From the NCBI GenBank assembly GCA_965217195.1, contig CBDCHL010000003.1, positions 496,001 to 560,000 on the forward strand: 64,000 nucleotides of DNA. Direction: 5' to 3'. Shown piece after piece: positions 54,512 through 64,000 of this stretch. Position numbers and translations under genes: made by a program. Positions within the stretch are counted from its first letter, which is position 1; the number at the start of each line of letters is the position of its first letter. The notes beneath the pieces were generated by a model that saw nothing but the letters and a program-made list of their open reading frames with translations, was not told the DNA's origin and made no database searches. The stretch is from UBA6623 sp965217195. GTDB lineage: Bacteria > Acidobacteriota > Terriglobia > Bryobacterales > UBA6623.

Positions 54512-54793
54512 CACGGTCGCCGCGGGCGCCGCCCGGGGACGCCGGTGCACGAGATAGCTTTCTATTACTCGCGTTGCGCGGACGTTCGCCGGCGCTGCCG
54601 GGCTTTGTGAAACTTGGCCCAACTCGAGAGCCCGGTGAACCGGACTCCCTGTGACCCCGTTATTTTATGTCGCAAACCCGGCCGGCCGGCCTCCTGCCGA
54701 CTGTGCTATCCTTGCGGTTTTCACCCGCCGAGGAGAGCCCACGCCTTCCCGCAGCGGCCGCTAAGCCCGCCTTTCCCCTAACGAGGTACCGCT

Positions 54794-56150
54794 TTGTCAG
54801 AACGAGCACATTGGGGTTCCCGCGCCGGTTTCATTCTGGCCGCGGCCGGCTCGGCCGTCGGATTGGGGAACATCTGGAAATTTCCCTACATAACGGGGAT
54901 AAACGGGGGTGGGGCGTTCGTCCTTGTCTACTTGGCTTGCATCCTATTAGTCGGGCTGCCCGTGATGACAGCCGAGATTTTGCTGGGACGCTCGACCCAG
55001 AAGTCTCCCGTGGGAGCGGTGCGTGAGCTGAGCGGGCCGCGTAGCGCCTGGCAAGCCTTCGGCTGGCTGGGGGTGGCGTCTTCGTTCGTCATTCTCTCCT
55101 ACTACAGCATCGTCGCGGGGTGGTCGCTCCACTATGCCTGGCTGGGCAATTACCGGTGCGATCAGCGGGGCTGATCCGGGGAGCTTGGAAGCGACGTTCG
55201 ACGATCTATTTGCGTCGCCGGGCCTCAACCTTTTCTGGCACGTCGTCTTCATGGCCATGACCATGGCCGTCGTGGTGGGCGGGGTTGCCAAGGGACTCGA
55301 ACGATGGGCGCGCATCTTGATGCCGGCCCTGTTTCTGATGCTCATCGCCTTGTTGATCAAGTCTTTTACGCTCGAAGGTTTCGGCAAGGGCTTCGACTTT
55401 GTCTTTGGTTTCCACGCCGATGAACTCACGGCGAAGGGCGTTCTGGAGGCGTTGGGGCACGCGTTTTTTTCGCTGAGTCTGGGCATGGGGTCGATGTTGA
55501 CCTACGGCAGCTATTTGCGCAAGGACGACGACATCGTTTCGGCTTCGATCACGATTTCCTTTCTCGACACTTTGATCGCCCTTCTTGCCGCAATCGTGCT
55601 TTTCCCGATCATCTTTACTTTCGGGCTGGAGCCCTCGGCCGGGCCCGGGCTCGTGTTCATAAGCATCCCGATCGCCCTCAGCCAGATGACCGGCGGAGCC
55701 GTGTTCGCGTTCGTCTTTTTCGGTCTACTGGTTTTCGCGGCAGTAACCAGCGCGATTTCCATGCTGGAAGTAACCTGCTCCTATTTCATCGACGAACGCG
55801 GATGGAACCGTCGGAACGCGACGCTGATGGCCGGGGGGCTGGTGGGGCTGTTCGGCGTTCCATCGGCGCTGAGCGGAGGAACCGCGCTATTCGGGGACGA
55901 CTTTGCGGGGATTTTCGGATTCAATTGGTTCAACGCGTTCGACTATCTGGCGTCGAACTGGATGCTCCCCCTCGGCGGGCTGGGCATCTCGCTATTCACT
56001 GCCTGGAAGATGGATGATGCCATCCGCCACCATCAATTCCTGAACGGGAGTAAACTGGCGTTCTTTTACAAGGGCTGGCTGCTGCTGCTGAAGTTTTTGG
56101 TGCCGGTGGCCATTACGTTTGTGTTCCTGCACGCGGTGGGGATAATCTAG
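54794..56150 (+). pseudogene. Sodium:neurotransmitter-symporter-type (NSS) transporter, one-base frameshift
   Basis: Two frames together make a normal transporter. The first frame starts at TTG 54794 with SRAGFILAAAGSAVGLGNIW and KFPYITGINGGGAF, the sodium-site motif of the NSS/SNF family. It shifts after LHYAWLG. The second begins AITGAISGADPG and runs to the end with the remaining helices (YGSYLRKDDDIVSAS, AFVFFGLLVFAAVTSAISML). Removing one G from the GGG at 55144-55146 joins both parts as WLAITGAIS. Either a genuine pseudogene or a sequencing/assembly error. These proteins import amino acids with sodium. Confidence 0.85.
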
Positions 56151-56278
56151 CAATCCGCACCGAACCGCCCGCTGCCGGCTTCTCCGCCTTGGAGAATGCG
56201 CCCCGAACGCCGGGAACGATGCCTCGATCCGATGAACCGAGATCCCTTGAAAAGATGGATGCGCGCCGGTGAACCGGG

Positions 56279-56306
56279 CTGAGCGCGGACTTGCGTCCGC
56301 GCCTCG
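56279..56306 (-). repeat. GCAA-loop hairpin repeat, copy 2
   Basis: On the minus strand GCGCGGAC-GCAA-GTCCGCGC preceded by ACCGAG. Same design as 22894-22919, with a changed stem base pair and another GNRA-type loop. Confidence 0.55.
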
Positions 56307-56423
56307 GTTTCCAGCGCTTGTGTTGCGGGAGGGACGTCGTACATTCATGTCGTGCGCCCGCGCAAAACAGCGCTGTGGTAAGCTGGAATCGCAAACTGGA
56401 ACGCTTGCGCCCACGGGGAGGTC

Positions 56424-59400
56424 ATGCGAAACGGAGTCCAAGTCGGCACGCGGGAAATGCTTTGCCTTTCCGGCCGCACGGCTCGCGTGACCGGCGTGGT
56501 GTCGAAAGCCGCGCCTGGCTCCGGATCCGTCGCCGAACATTCCTCCGGACATTCCGGAGCCGCTCTGGAAGGCCCGCATCCAAGCGGGGGATCTGGTGCG
56601 GGTATCGCGGCGTTTGTTGCTCTCACGCTGCTTGTTTCTTTCTCTACAGCGGGCGCTCAGAGTTCCGCCGTCCCTAACTCCGACGAACTCGGGCAGGCCG
56701 CTATGCGGCTGTTGCAAAAGCGTTGTCTCGCCTGCCACAACAGCAACCAGAAGACGGCCGGCCTGGACCTTTCGAGCCGATTGGGCGCGCTGCAAGGCGG
56801 CGAGCGGGGTCCGGCGCTCGTCCCGGGAGACGCCGAAGGTAGTCTTCTCTACCAGCGTGTAGCGGCAGGCGAAATGCCTTTGGGAAACCCTCTTCCCGAC
56901 GACGAGCGTGATCTGGTGCGGCGCTGGATCGAAGCAGGCGGCACTTGGCAAGTGGACCTGGCCGGTCGGGACGAGCGTCCCAGGGGTGGTCCCGATTGGT
57001 GGTCGTTTCAGCCGCTCCGGAGTGTCCCCCTGCCCGATGCCGAACGGGCCGAGCCGGCCCGCGACCTATGGCGGAAGTCTCCCATTGATCGTTGGGTTTA
57101 CCACAAACTTCGGCAAGCGAATCTTCGGCCTTCTCCGCGCGCTGATCGCCGCACGCTGATTCGTAGAGCGACGTTCGACCTGTTGGGGCTGCCTCCGACT
57201 CCGGAGGAGGTTGGCGCCTTTGTAAACGACCCGCGACCCGACGCTTACGAGCGGCTGATCGACCGCCTGTCGGCCTCGCCCCGCTATGGCGAGCGCTGGG
57301 CGCGCCACTGGCTCGACGTTGTTCGCTTCGCGGAAAGCGAAGGCTTCGAGCGCGATTGGCTGCGGGAGAACGCCTGGCCCTACCGCGACTACGTCATCCG
57401 CAGCTTCAATCAAGACAAGTCGTACCAACAATTTGCCGCCGAGCACGTCGCCGGAGACGTTCTGGAACCGGTCACGCACGACGGCATCATTGCTACGACC
57501 TCTTTGGTCGCCGGGCCTTACGATGCCGTGGGACTGACCTCGGCCGTCGAAGTTCAGCGCGCCCAGGCCCGCGAGGACCAGCTCGAGGAAATGCTGAGTG
57601 TCGTCGGTCAGACCTTCTTGGGGCTGACGGTTAACTGCGCCCGTTGCCACGACCACAAATTCGACCCGATCCGCCAGAAGGAATACTACCGGCTGAAGGC
57701 GGCGTTCGAGGGTATTTGGCAGGGAGAGCGAGACCTTCTCACCCCCACGGAGCAAGAGCGGCGGAACGCCGCCGTGAGAAGACTCGAGAAGCCGATCGGG
57801 GACCTCACCGACCGCTTGCAAATCCTGCACAACGAAGTTCGGGAGGGAATTCTCCAAACGCGCGGACAGGCGTGGCCCGAAGACCTTCCGCGACCTATAG
57901 GGCGTTGGACTTTCGACCAGAATGCCCGTGATATGAAGGGAGAACTTCACCTCAAGCTGCCGGAGCGTTATGAGGTGTCCCAGCGTGCGCTCATTTCGAA
58001 TGAGCAACCTCCACCTAATGAGGAGCCCTCCTTAGCTTCCTCCGCGAAGCTCAGCCGTGATATTCGGGACAAGACGATCGAGGCTTGGGTGCGCGTTCGG
58101 GAATGCTTAGAGAAGCCCGTCCTGGTGGTGATGATCCGCAACACGGAGGGCTACCGGGGCGCTGCCTCCGACGGCATTCAATTCGCGGGCGGCCGAAACA
58201 AGCAATGGTCGGCCGCTTCCACGGCGAGCTTTCGAACCAAAGAGGTCGAGGGGCCGCGGGAAGACGCCGCGCCCGGGGACGTGATTCATCTGGCCGTGGT
58301 TTACACGGCCGACGACATGATTCAGCTCTTCCGCAACGGCAAACCGTACGGTCATGCGTACAGCCCCGACGCGATGACTGACGCGGCAAAGCTCCAGACC
58401 TACAACGCCGGCGAGGCGGAAGTCGTTTTTGGAGATTCGGCGGTCCTCGCTGTTGAAGAAGCCCGACTTTACAGCACCGCCCTGACAGTCGAACAGATTG
58501 CGGCGTCCTACCGGCAGGGGGCGCCGAATGTGGGGCTTGACGAGTTGGTAACCGCGATGTCGGACGAAGAACGATCGCGGCATGAGAACATGAGCACCCG
58601 GCTCGCGTCCCTCGAAGGCGAACGGGTTCTTATTCGGGAACCGGCCAAGGTCTTCGCGGCCATCGTCAAGAAGCCCGAACCCACTTACCTGCTTCAGCGG
58701 GGTGACCCTTCGCGAAAAGGCGAGCTGGTCAGTGTGGGGGCGTTAGCAAGCGTATCGACTCTCGACCCGGACTTCGGCCTCTCTCCCGACGCATCCGAGG
58801 CCGAGCGGCGGCGGCGGTTGGCGACCTGGATCACCCACCGCGACAACCCGTTATTCGCGCGCGCGATCGTTAACCGGGTTTGGCACTACCACTTTGGGCG
58901 CGGCTTCGTCGACAATCCCAACGACCTAGGCTTCAACGGCGGCGAACCCTCCCATCGCGAGTTGATTGACCGGCTGGCGCTTGATTTCATCGATAGCGGT
59001 TGGAGCCTGAAGAGTTTGCACAAACGGATCATGCTTTCTGAAACCTATCAGCAGTCGTCCGGGTTCAATGCGAAGGCCGCGGAGCTGGATGGCGATAACC
59101 GTCTGCTGTGGCGCTTTACGCCGAAGCGGCTCGAGGGCGAGGTAGTGCGGGACGCCGTACTCGCGGTGAGCGGCCGCCTGAATCTCACCATGGGCGGGGC
59201 CGGCTACCGTCCCTTTACGGACGAGCTTATAGGAGCGCTGCGGCACTACCACTTGATCGACTCCGACGATCCGGAGCTTCGCCGCCGAACGATCTATCGC
59301 ATGAACGTAAACTCGGCCACTGACCCGCTCCTCGATGCGCTCGACTGCCCGGTCCCTTCCGTCAAAACACCCCGGCGAGTCACCACCACGACGCCGCTCC

Positions 59401-59642
59401 AGGCACTTAGCCTGATGAACAATACCTTGGTGAATCGGGAAGCGCGAGCCTTCGCTCAGCGCGTTATTGGCGAGGTGGGCGCCGACGTGCCCGCACAGAT
59501 CGAGCGAGCCTTTCTGTTGGCCTTGGGCCGGGAGCCTGGCCCGGACGAAGTAGTCCGCAGCGAATCATTGATCGCCGACGACGGCCTCGAAGCGTTGGGT
59601 TGGGGGCTCTTCAACACGAGCGAGTTTCTCTATGTCCAATAA
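56424..59642 (+). CDS. DUF1549/DUF1553 exported cytochrome-type protein (Planctomycete-cytochrome family)
   Basis: 1072 residues. After a long N-terminal stretch with a membrane/signal helix (GIAAFVALTLLVSFSTAG, about 60-78) comes a PSCyt1 domain with a haem motif (KRCLACHNSNQKTAGLDLSS). A DUF1549 domain follows (IDRWVYHKLRQANLRPSP; RATFDLLGLPPTPEEV; WARHWLDVVRFAESEGFE) with a second CxxCH (NCARCHDHKFDP), then a LamG-like insert (about 500-680) and DUF1553 (NPLFARAIVNRVWHYHFGRG; LHKRIMLSETYQQSS). These multi-haem proteins are thought to act with DUF1501 partners in exported polysaccharide metabolism; the role is not proved. The DUF1501 gene overlaps its end by 11 bases. Confidence 0.93.
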   Translation: MRNGVQVGTREMLCLSGRTARVTGVVSKAAPGSGSVAEHSSGHSGAALEGPHPSGGSGAGIAAFVALTLLVSFSTAGAQSSAVPNSDELGQAAMRLLQKRCLACHNSNQKTAGLDLSSRLGALQGGERGPALVPGDAEGSLLYQRVAAGEMPLGNPLPDDERDLVRRWIEAGGTWQVDLAGRDERPRGGPDWWSFQPLRSVPLPDAERAEPARDLWRKSPIDRWVYHKLRQANLRPSPRADRRTLIRRATFDLLGLPPTPEEVGAFVNDPRPDAYERLIDRLSASPRYGERWARHWLDVVRFAESEGFERDWLRENAWPYRDYVIRSFNQDKSYQQFAAEHVAGDVLEPVTHDGIIATTSLVAGPYDAVGLTSAVEVQRAQAREDQLEEMLSVVGQTFLGLTVNCARCHDHKFDPIRQKEYYRLKAAFEGIWQGERDLLTPTEQERRNAAVRRLEKPIGDLTDRLQILHNEVREGILQTRGQAWPEDLPRPIGRWTFDQNARDMKGELHLKLPERYEVSQRALISNEQPPPNEEPSLASSAKLSRDIRDKTIEAWVRVRECLEKPVLVVMIRNTEGYRGAASDGIQFAGGRNKQWSAASTASFRTKEVEGPREDAAPGDVIHLAVVYTADDMIQLFRNGKPYGHAYSPDAMTDAAKLQTYNAGEAEVVFGDSAVLAVEEARLYSTALTVEQIAASYRQGAPNVGLDELVTAMSDEERSRHENMSTRLASLEGERVLIREPAKVFAAIVKKPEPTYLLQRGDPSRKGELVSVGALASVSTLDPDFGLSPDASEAERRRRLATWITHRDNPLFARAIVNRVWHYHFGRGFVDNPNDLGFNGGEPSHRELIDRLALDFIDSGWSLKSLHKRIMLSETYQQSSGFNAKAAELDGDNRLLWRFTPKRLEGEVVRDAVLAVSGRLNLTMGGAGYRPFTDELIGALRHYHLIDSDDPELRRRTIYRMNVNSATDPLLDALDCPVPSVKTPRRVTTTTPLQALSLMNNTLVNREARAFAQRVIGEVGADVPAQIERAFLLALGREPGPDEVVRSESLIADDGLEALGWGLFNTSEFLYVQ

Positions 59643-61086
59643 CCGACTCATCGAGGGCGAGGGGAGCGGCACGGTGCCGGGAGCCGACCGAGATCTACTC
59701 CGCAGACGGTTTCTTCTCAACTCCGGAGCCGGTTTGGGGTGGGTCGCTCTACAGTGGCTGCTCCAGAGCGAGAGAGTCCTGGCGGCCGTTCCCGGCGCCA
59801 GTTCGCTGGAGCCCAAACGGCCGCATTCGGCGCCCAAAGTGAAGCGGGTGGTGCAGGTCTTCGCACTGGGCGGAATGAGCCATCTCGACACTTTCGACCA
59901 CAAACCGGAGGTGCAACGGCGGGACGGCCGGCCCTTCGAGATGCAAACCTTCTTTGGGCAGGCGGGCAATCTGTTCGGCAGTCCCTTCGAGTTTCGGCGG
60001 CACGGGGAGAGCGGGCTCTGGGTCAGCGATCTGCTCCCGCACCTGGCGGGTTGCGCCGACAAGCTCACCGTCATTCGTTCGATGACGGCCAAGAGCGCCA
60101 ATCACATGCCCGCCATCGCTCAGATGAACACCGGATTCGTGCTCAACGGCTTCCCGAGCATGGGGGCCTGGGTCTCGTACGGGCTCGGAACCGAAAACCA
60201 AGATCTGCCTGCCTACGTGGTGCTTCCCGATCCGCGCTCGCTGCCCTGGGCCGGCACCTTGAACTGGTCGTCCGCGTTTCTCCCGGCGACCTATCAAGGG
60301 ACCGCATTCCGGACCTCGGGCGAGGTGGTACCCGATCTCGAAACCCCGGGAACTGCCTCTCCCGCAGCACGGAAAGCCCGAATGGATTGGCTCGATACGA
60401 TGAACCGACGGTATCAGGAGGAGCACCCGGGCGACTCTACGCTCGAAGCTCGGGTGCGATCTTACGAGCTTGCCGCGCGTATGCAGTTGAGCGTCCCCGA
60501 GGCTGTGGACGTCGGCCGCGAGAGCGAGGCGGTGCGGCGGCTCTATGGCCTCGACGGAGAGCACACGGGCCGTCTCGCCAAGAACTGTTTGCTCGCCCGG
60601 CGCCTGCTGGAGCGCGGCGTACGCTTCGTTCAGGTGTTCCACGGCGGACCCGCCAAGAGCTGGGACGCGCACCGCGACCTTGTCGGCAACCACCGGGAGC
60701 TTGCGCGCGAGTATGATCAGCCCGTTGCGGCCCTGCTACAGGATCTCGACGCGCGCGGCCTGCTCGAAGACACGCTCGTCATGGGCGTTACCGAGTTCGG
60801 CAGAACTCCTGTCGCGCAGGGTCACGGGAAGAAAGGACGCGACCATTTTCCGGACGTTTTCACCTGCTGGCTGGCGGGCGGCGGCCTTCGACCCGGCTTT
60901 GCCTATGGTTCGTCCGACGAGTTGGGCAGCCGGCCCGCCGAGAACCCAACGACAATCTACGATCTCCACGCCACCTGCTTGCACCTTCTGGGCCTCGACC
61001 ACAAGCGTTTGAGTTTCTATCACAACGGGATCCAGCGCCGCTTAACGGACGTGCATGGGCACGTTGTCAAGGGAATCTTGAGCTAG
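59632..61086 (+). CDS. DUF1501 exported sulfatase-like protein
   Basis: 484 residues. A Tat-like signal (LLRRRFLLNSGAGLGWVAL) is followed by the DUF1501 domain: FALGGMSHLDTFDHKPE, MTAKSANHMPAIAQMNTG, SMGAWVSYGLGTENQDLP, LARRLLERGVRFVQVFHGG, MGVTEFGRTP and DHFPDVFTCWLAGGGLRPG. The fold is alkaline-phosphatase-like. It overlaps the DUF1553 gene, the usual pairing of these two families, so they should be co-translated and exported together. Substrate unknown. Confidence 0.93.
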   Translation: MSNNRLIEGEGSGTVPGADRDLLRRRFLLNSGAGLGWVALQWLLQSERVLAAVPGASSLEPKRPHSAPKVKRVVQVFALGGMSHLDTFDHKPEVQRRDGRPFEMQTFFGQAGNLFGSPFEFRRHGESGLWVSDLLPHLAGCADKLTVIRSMTAKSANHMPAIAQMNTGFVLNGFPSMGAWVSYGLGTENQDLPAYVVLPDPRSLPWAGTLNWSSAFLPATYQGTAFRTSGEVVPDLETPGTASPAARKARMDWLDTMNRRYQEEHPGDSTLEARVRSYELAARMQLSVPEAVDVGRESEAVRRLYGLDGEHTGRLAKNCLLARRLLERGVRFVQVFHGGPAKSWDAHRDLVGNHRELAREYDQPVAALLQDLDARGLLEDTLVMGVTEFGRTPVAQGHGKKGRDHFPDVFTCWLAGGGLRPGFAYGSSDELGSRPAENPTTIYDLHATCLHLLGLDHKRLSFYHNGIQRRLTDVHGHVVKGILS

Positions 61087-61087
61087 C

Positions 61088-61150
61088 GTGGGCAGGCGGT
61101 TCCGGCTGACCGACGTGCACGGAACGGCCGTGAACGGGCTGCCGGCTTAA
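61088..61150 (+). pseudogene. C-terminal scrap of a second DUF1501 gene
   Basis: The 20 codons before TAA at 61148 read RRFRLTDVHGTAVNGLPA, closely resembling the RRLTDVHGHVVKGILS end of the gene just upstream. This is a remnant of a duplicated or exchanged DUF1501 gene. Confidence 0.6.
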
Positions 61151-61271
61151 CAGTCCGAGAAGTACGGCCCCTCGCTTCGCGGACGGTCACCCTCTTTTCC
61201 GGTGGTGTCTGTGGTGAAAGCGGGGAACCCTCGTTTGTGCGAGGGATAGTACGCCGAGCCGCGGACCCCTC

Positions 61272-62006
61272 TTGACAGAAAGTCGGCGATCTCAGCCCTC
61301 CGCGTTGCCGAATCGACTCTTTCGCAATCGTGGTGACGGGACGTTCGCGGATGTGACGGTGGCAGCGGGCGTCGATGTTCTCGACCCGACGTCCATGTCA
61401 CTTTTCACGGATTTCGACAACGATGGAGATCAAGACCTGATCGTCATCACCTGGCAGACCCCCTTGCTTTTCGTAAACGCCGGCGACGGGAAGTTTCGGC
61501 ACACGAAAAGTGCATTCCAATTCACGCGTCCACCCCGCGGGGCTTTCACCTCGGGTTGCTTAGCGGACTTCGATCAAGACGGTGACGTCGACCTTTACAT
61601 CTGTTCCTATACGTACTTTCTCGGACAGGGCGCCTATCGATTCCCTACTCCGTACCACGACGCCGACAACGGGCCTCCTAATGTTTTGTTCCGCAACGAC
61701 GGGGCAGGCCGTTTTCACGAAGTCACCTCGGCGACGGGAATGGACCAGAACAATCATCGGTTTAGTTTTGCCTGCGCCTGGACCGATGCCGACCAGGATG
61801 GCCGGCCCGACCTCTACGTCGCTAACGACTTTGGGCGCAACAACCTATACCGCAATCGCGGCCGCATCGGCGGCGACGTACAGTTTCGCGACGAGGCGGC
61901 GGAAGCCAGCGTGGAGGACGTCGGGGCGGGCATGAGCGTTACCTGGTTCGATTACAACAACCGGCGCGAGTGCCGGTCGCTACCGGCCGGCCCGCCCTCC
62001 GGTTAA
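61272..62006 (+). pseudogene. Fragment of a VCBS/FG-GAP (ASPIC/UnbV-type) gene
   Basis: The frame starts abruptly at SALPNRLFRNRGDGTFADVT and holds several propeller repeats (FTDFDNDGDQDLIVI, DFDQDGDVDLYIC, DADQDGRPDLYVAN). It breaks off at VTWFDYNN, after which GRRECRSLPAG-type sequence of a hairpin repeat follows to a stop. Full-length family members have a signal peptide and a C-terminal ASPIC/UnbV domain, both missing. Probably a remnant left by rearrangement. Confidence 0.7.
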
Positions 62007-63466
62007 GCGAGGATCTCCTCCACCACGCGCGCGGGATACTGGTCGGTGAGCCGTTCGCTGAGGCCGTGGCGGTCGAAGACCAGGTCGCGGAAGTTCATCC
62101 CCAACAGGTGCAAAAGCGTTGCGTGGAAGTCATGGACGCTGACGCGGTTCTCGGCGGCCTTGTGGCCGATCTCGTCGGTTGCACCGTGTACATAGCCGCC
62201 TTTGATGCCTCCGCCCGCCATCCAGGTGGTGAAACCGTCGGGGCCATGGTCGCGGCCGGCGGACGCCGCCAGCCCGATTTGGGATAGAGGCATGCGTCCG
62301 AACTCGCCGCCCCAGACCACCAGCGTGCTGTCAAGCAGCCCACGCTGCTTTAAATCCTTCACCAACGCCGCGCTGGGTTTGTCCGTCTTCCCGCAACTGT
62401 AGGCCAGGCTCTCTTCGAGCTTGCTGTGTGCGTCCCAAATCTGGGACTCGATGAAGACTTGCACAAACCGGACGCCGCGCTCGATCAGCCGCCGAGCCAT
62501 CAGACAGCGCTTCCCGTAGGAGTGCGTCCGCTCGTCGTTGAGCCCGTACATCTCTTTGGTCGCTTCCGACTCTTTCGAGAGATCGAGGGCTTCACTGGCG
62601 GCCAGTTGCATTCGCGCGGCCAGCTCGTAACTTGCGATACGGGCATCGAGTTCCCTATTACCGGGGCGTTTGGATAGGTGGGCATGGTCCAACCGCCTCA
62701 GCAGCGATCGTTCCGCCTCCATAAGAGAGCTTGGAAACGCCTCGCCGGGCTCCAGGTTCAAGACCGGCGAGCCCTCCGAGCGAAAGCGCGTTCCCTGATA
62801 GACCGGAGGCAACCAGCCGGCCTGCCAGTTCTGCACGGCGTTCACGGGCAACTGCTTGGGATCGTCGAGCACGACGTAACCCGGAAGATTTTGATTCTCC
62901 GTGCCCAGCCCATAGGTCACCCAGGATCCCAGCGACGGCCTCCCTGGAATCGTGCGGCCGGAGTGGAGCAGGTAAAGCGCCGGCTCGTGGTTGAAGTGCT
63001 CGCCATGCATCGAGCGCACCAACGTGATGTCGTCGGCTACCTCGGCCAAGCGGGGCAGCAACTCGGAAAGCTCCATTCCGCTGCGGCCGTGTCGAGAGAA
63101 CTTGTAGGGCGAAGGGAGGAAGCCGCCGACTTGGTCCGCGAATTCGATCTGGTTGAGGATATCGCGCGGCGCTTCGGCGCCGGCGTGCTTCGCCAGCATC
63201 GGTTTCGGATCAAACAGGTCGACTTGGCTCGGCCCGCCATTCTGGAACAGATGGATGACCGCTTTGGCTTTGGGGTCGAAATGCGGGGGCTGCGGTTTCA
63301 GGTCGTAGGTTTCGCGACGGCCGGCTGACGCCGAAGCTAAAGCGGGGTTGGCTGAAAACAGGTCACCGCCCAGCAAATAGGCCAAGGCGGCTCCATGCAG
63401 GCCATCCCCCACACGCGAGAAGAAGTCACGGCGGGTGGCAAGGTTTTCGTTGGACTCAGGTCTCAT
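62003..63466 (-). CDS. DUF1501 exported sulfatase-like protein (second)
   Basis: 487 residues starting MRPESNENLATRRDFFSRVG, with a twin-arginine signal (TRRDFFSRVGDGLHGAAL). DUF1501 features: AVIHLFQNGGPSQVDLFDP, RSMHGEHFNHEPALYLLHSG, SLGSWVTYGLGTENQNLPGY, ARRLIERGVRFVQVF, VVWGGEFGRMPLSQ and GRDHGPDGFTTWMAGGG. It resembles the 59632 protein in plan but is clearly a different subgroup. The DUF1553 gene upstream (63484 onward) ends 17 bases before its ATG, again a coupled pair. Confidence 0.93.
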   Translation of the reverse strand: MRPESNENLATRRDFFSRVGDGLHGAALAYLLGGDLFSANPALASASAGRRETYDLKPQPPHFDPKAKAVIHLFQNGGPSQVDLFDPKPMLAKHAGAEAPRDILNQIEFADQVGGFLPSPYKFSRHGRSGMELSELLPRLAEVADDITLVRSMHGEHFNHEPALYLLHSGRTIPGRPSLGSWVTYGLGTENQNLPGYVVLDDPKQLPVNAVQNWQAGWLPPVYQGTRFRSEGSPVLNLEPGEAFPSSLMEAERSLLRRLDHAHLSKRPGNRELDARIASYELAARMQLAASEALDLSKESEATKEMYGLNDERTHSYGKRCLMARRLIERGVRFVQVFIESQIWDAHSKLEESLAYSCGKTDKPSAALVKDLKQRGLLDSTLVVWGGEFGRMPLSQIGLAASAGRDHGPDGFTTWMAGGGIKGGYVHGATDEIGHKAAENRVSVHDFHATLLHLLGMNFRDLVFDRHGLSERLTDQYPARVVEEILA

Positions 63467-63483
63467 ATCGTGATTTCCAGGCT

Positions 63484-64000
63484 TCAATCGATATACAGAA
63501 ACTCCCCCGAACTCATCATCCCATGCGCCAGCGATCCTAGAGCCGACCACTGCGCGGCAAAGGCTCTCGGGGCGGAGTCGTTTTTCATGTCAAGATGATT
63601 CTCCCATTCCGCGGCCAACCTGTCCAGATCCTGGAGCGCGAGCTTGATCTCCGTCTCGGTCGGGCGCCGGGAGAGCACTCGGAGGTAGAGCTCTTCGACC
63701 CGCGCTCTCGGGTTGTCAGGTTGCTCGTCGATCAGCCGGCCCGCGAGGTAACGGGCATGCCCGCGGACTAGATCACCGTTCCTCATTTGAAGCGCCTGCG
63801 GCGCCACGGTGGAAATGGTCCGCTCGGTGCAATTGGGGGACATGCGCGGCGAGTCAAACAACTCGAGAATCGTCGCCGGAGACTTGCGACGCTTCAGAAG
63901 GTAGATCGCTCTCCGGAAACCCGCCTCCGATCCCGTCGGCACGACTTCACCGCTATCTCGAACCTCCACGGGATCAGGCGGCCCAAAGGGCGTCGGGTCA
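63484..64000 (-). CDS. DUF1553 protein, C-terminal part, runs off right edge
   Basis: The frame is open to the window end. Visible are the last 170 or so residues of a DUF1549/DUF1553 protein: FRRAIYLLKRRKSPATILELFDSP, NCTERTISTVAPQALQMRNG, VEELYLRVLSRRPTETE and SALGSLAHGMMSSGEFLYID. The start and the haem-binding part lie outside. It is transcribed ahead of the 62003 DUF1501 gene as a pair. Confidence 0.9.
   Translation of the reverse strand, partial: DPTPFGPPDPVEVRDSGEVVPTGSEAGFRRAIYLLKRRKSPATILELFDSPRMSPNCTERTISTVAPQALQMRNGDLVRGHARYLAGRLIDEQPDNPRARVEELYLRVLSRRPTETEIKLALQDLDRLAAEWENHLDMKNDSAPRAFAAQWSALGSLAHGMMSSGEFLYID

Overview
The window looks like chromosomal DNA from a GC-rich, environmental Gram-negative bacterium, most probably an Acidobacteriota (Bryobacterales/Solibacter-like). 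I infer this from gene content, not from a marker gene. It carries paired DUF1549/DUF1553 and DUF1501 exported proteins, CehA/McbA metallohydrolases, VCBS-repeat proteins, a DUF6526 protein, an exported carboxypeptidase-like/cytochrome protein, a futalosine-pathway menaquinone gene, and many short interspersed hairpin repeats. Planctomycetota or Verrucomicrobiota share several of these families and cannot be excluded.

Layout. 1-1.6 kb: 3' part of a CehA/McbA-type protein. 1.7-13.8 kb: a long minus-strand series. Read in transcription order it is three HlyD-type adaptors, an FtsX/MacB-type permease, a TolC-type outer membrane channel, a PDZ protein with a degenerate protease domain, a microcompartment shell protein and a CoA-acylating aldehyde dehydrogenase with a long encapsulation tail. 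13.9-15.0 kb: IS630 element. 15-18 kb: a Kv-type channel and motA-motB. 18.3-29.1 kb: a nitrogen block (amt, PII, glnD, two tandem glnA genes) with a sulfatase-like lipoprotein and DUF6526 gene inside it. 29.4-34.4 kb: a relatively AT-rich island holding a two-gene unit (P-loop ATPase plus FRG-domain protein), with the ATPase gene cut twice by IS630 elements. 34.4-35.6 kb: a gene-free stretch full of short tandem repeats. 35.6-48.2 kb: exported enzymes and lipoproteins (VCBS protein, tannase-like esterase, CehA/McbA protein, exported methyltransferase-like protein, LamG lipoprotein, Tat-exported sugar isomerase-like protein, cytochrome-type lipoprotein). 48.2-49 kb: an amidohydrolase gene cut short by a group II intron remnant. 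49-54.5 kb: housekeeping and small genes (YcxB-like, ComEA-like, DUF2520, HEAT, mqnD, receiver-like, beta-barrel). 54.8-64 kb: a frameshifted NSS transporter, two sets of DUF1553/DUF1501 genes, and gene scars.

How parts work together. Amt imports ammonium, PII (with a conserved T-loop Tyr) reports nitrogen status, GlnD is its probable uridylyltransferase, and the two glutamine synthetases assimilate the ammonium. The adaptor/permease/TolC series looks like a tripartite export system, but no ATP-binding subunit is present here. The shell protein and aldehyde dehydrogenase are an isolated microcompartment pair. The most interesting candidate for an undescribed system is the ATPase-FRG unit. Removing the IS elements restores one continuous reading frame across one junction, and an in-frame junction with a TAG codon across the other. 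The FRG gene also begins with a run of eight G that puts its best start codon out of frame. I read this as a defence-like, possibly toxic unit that has been silenced; that function is inference.
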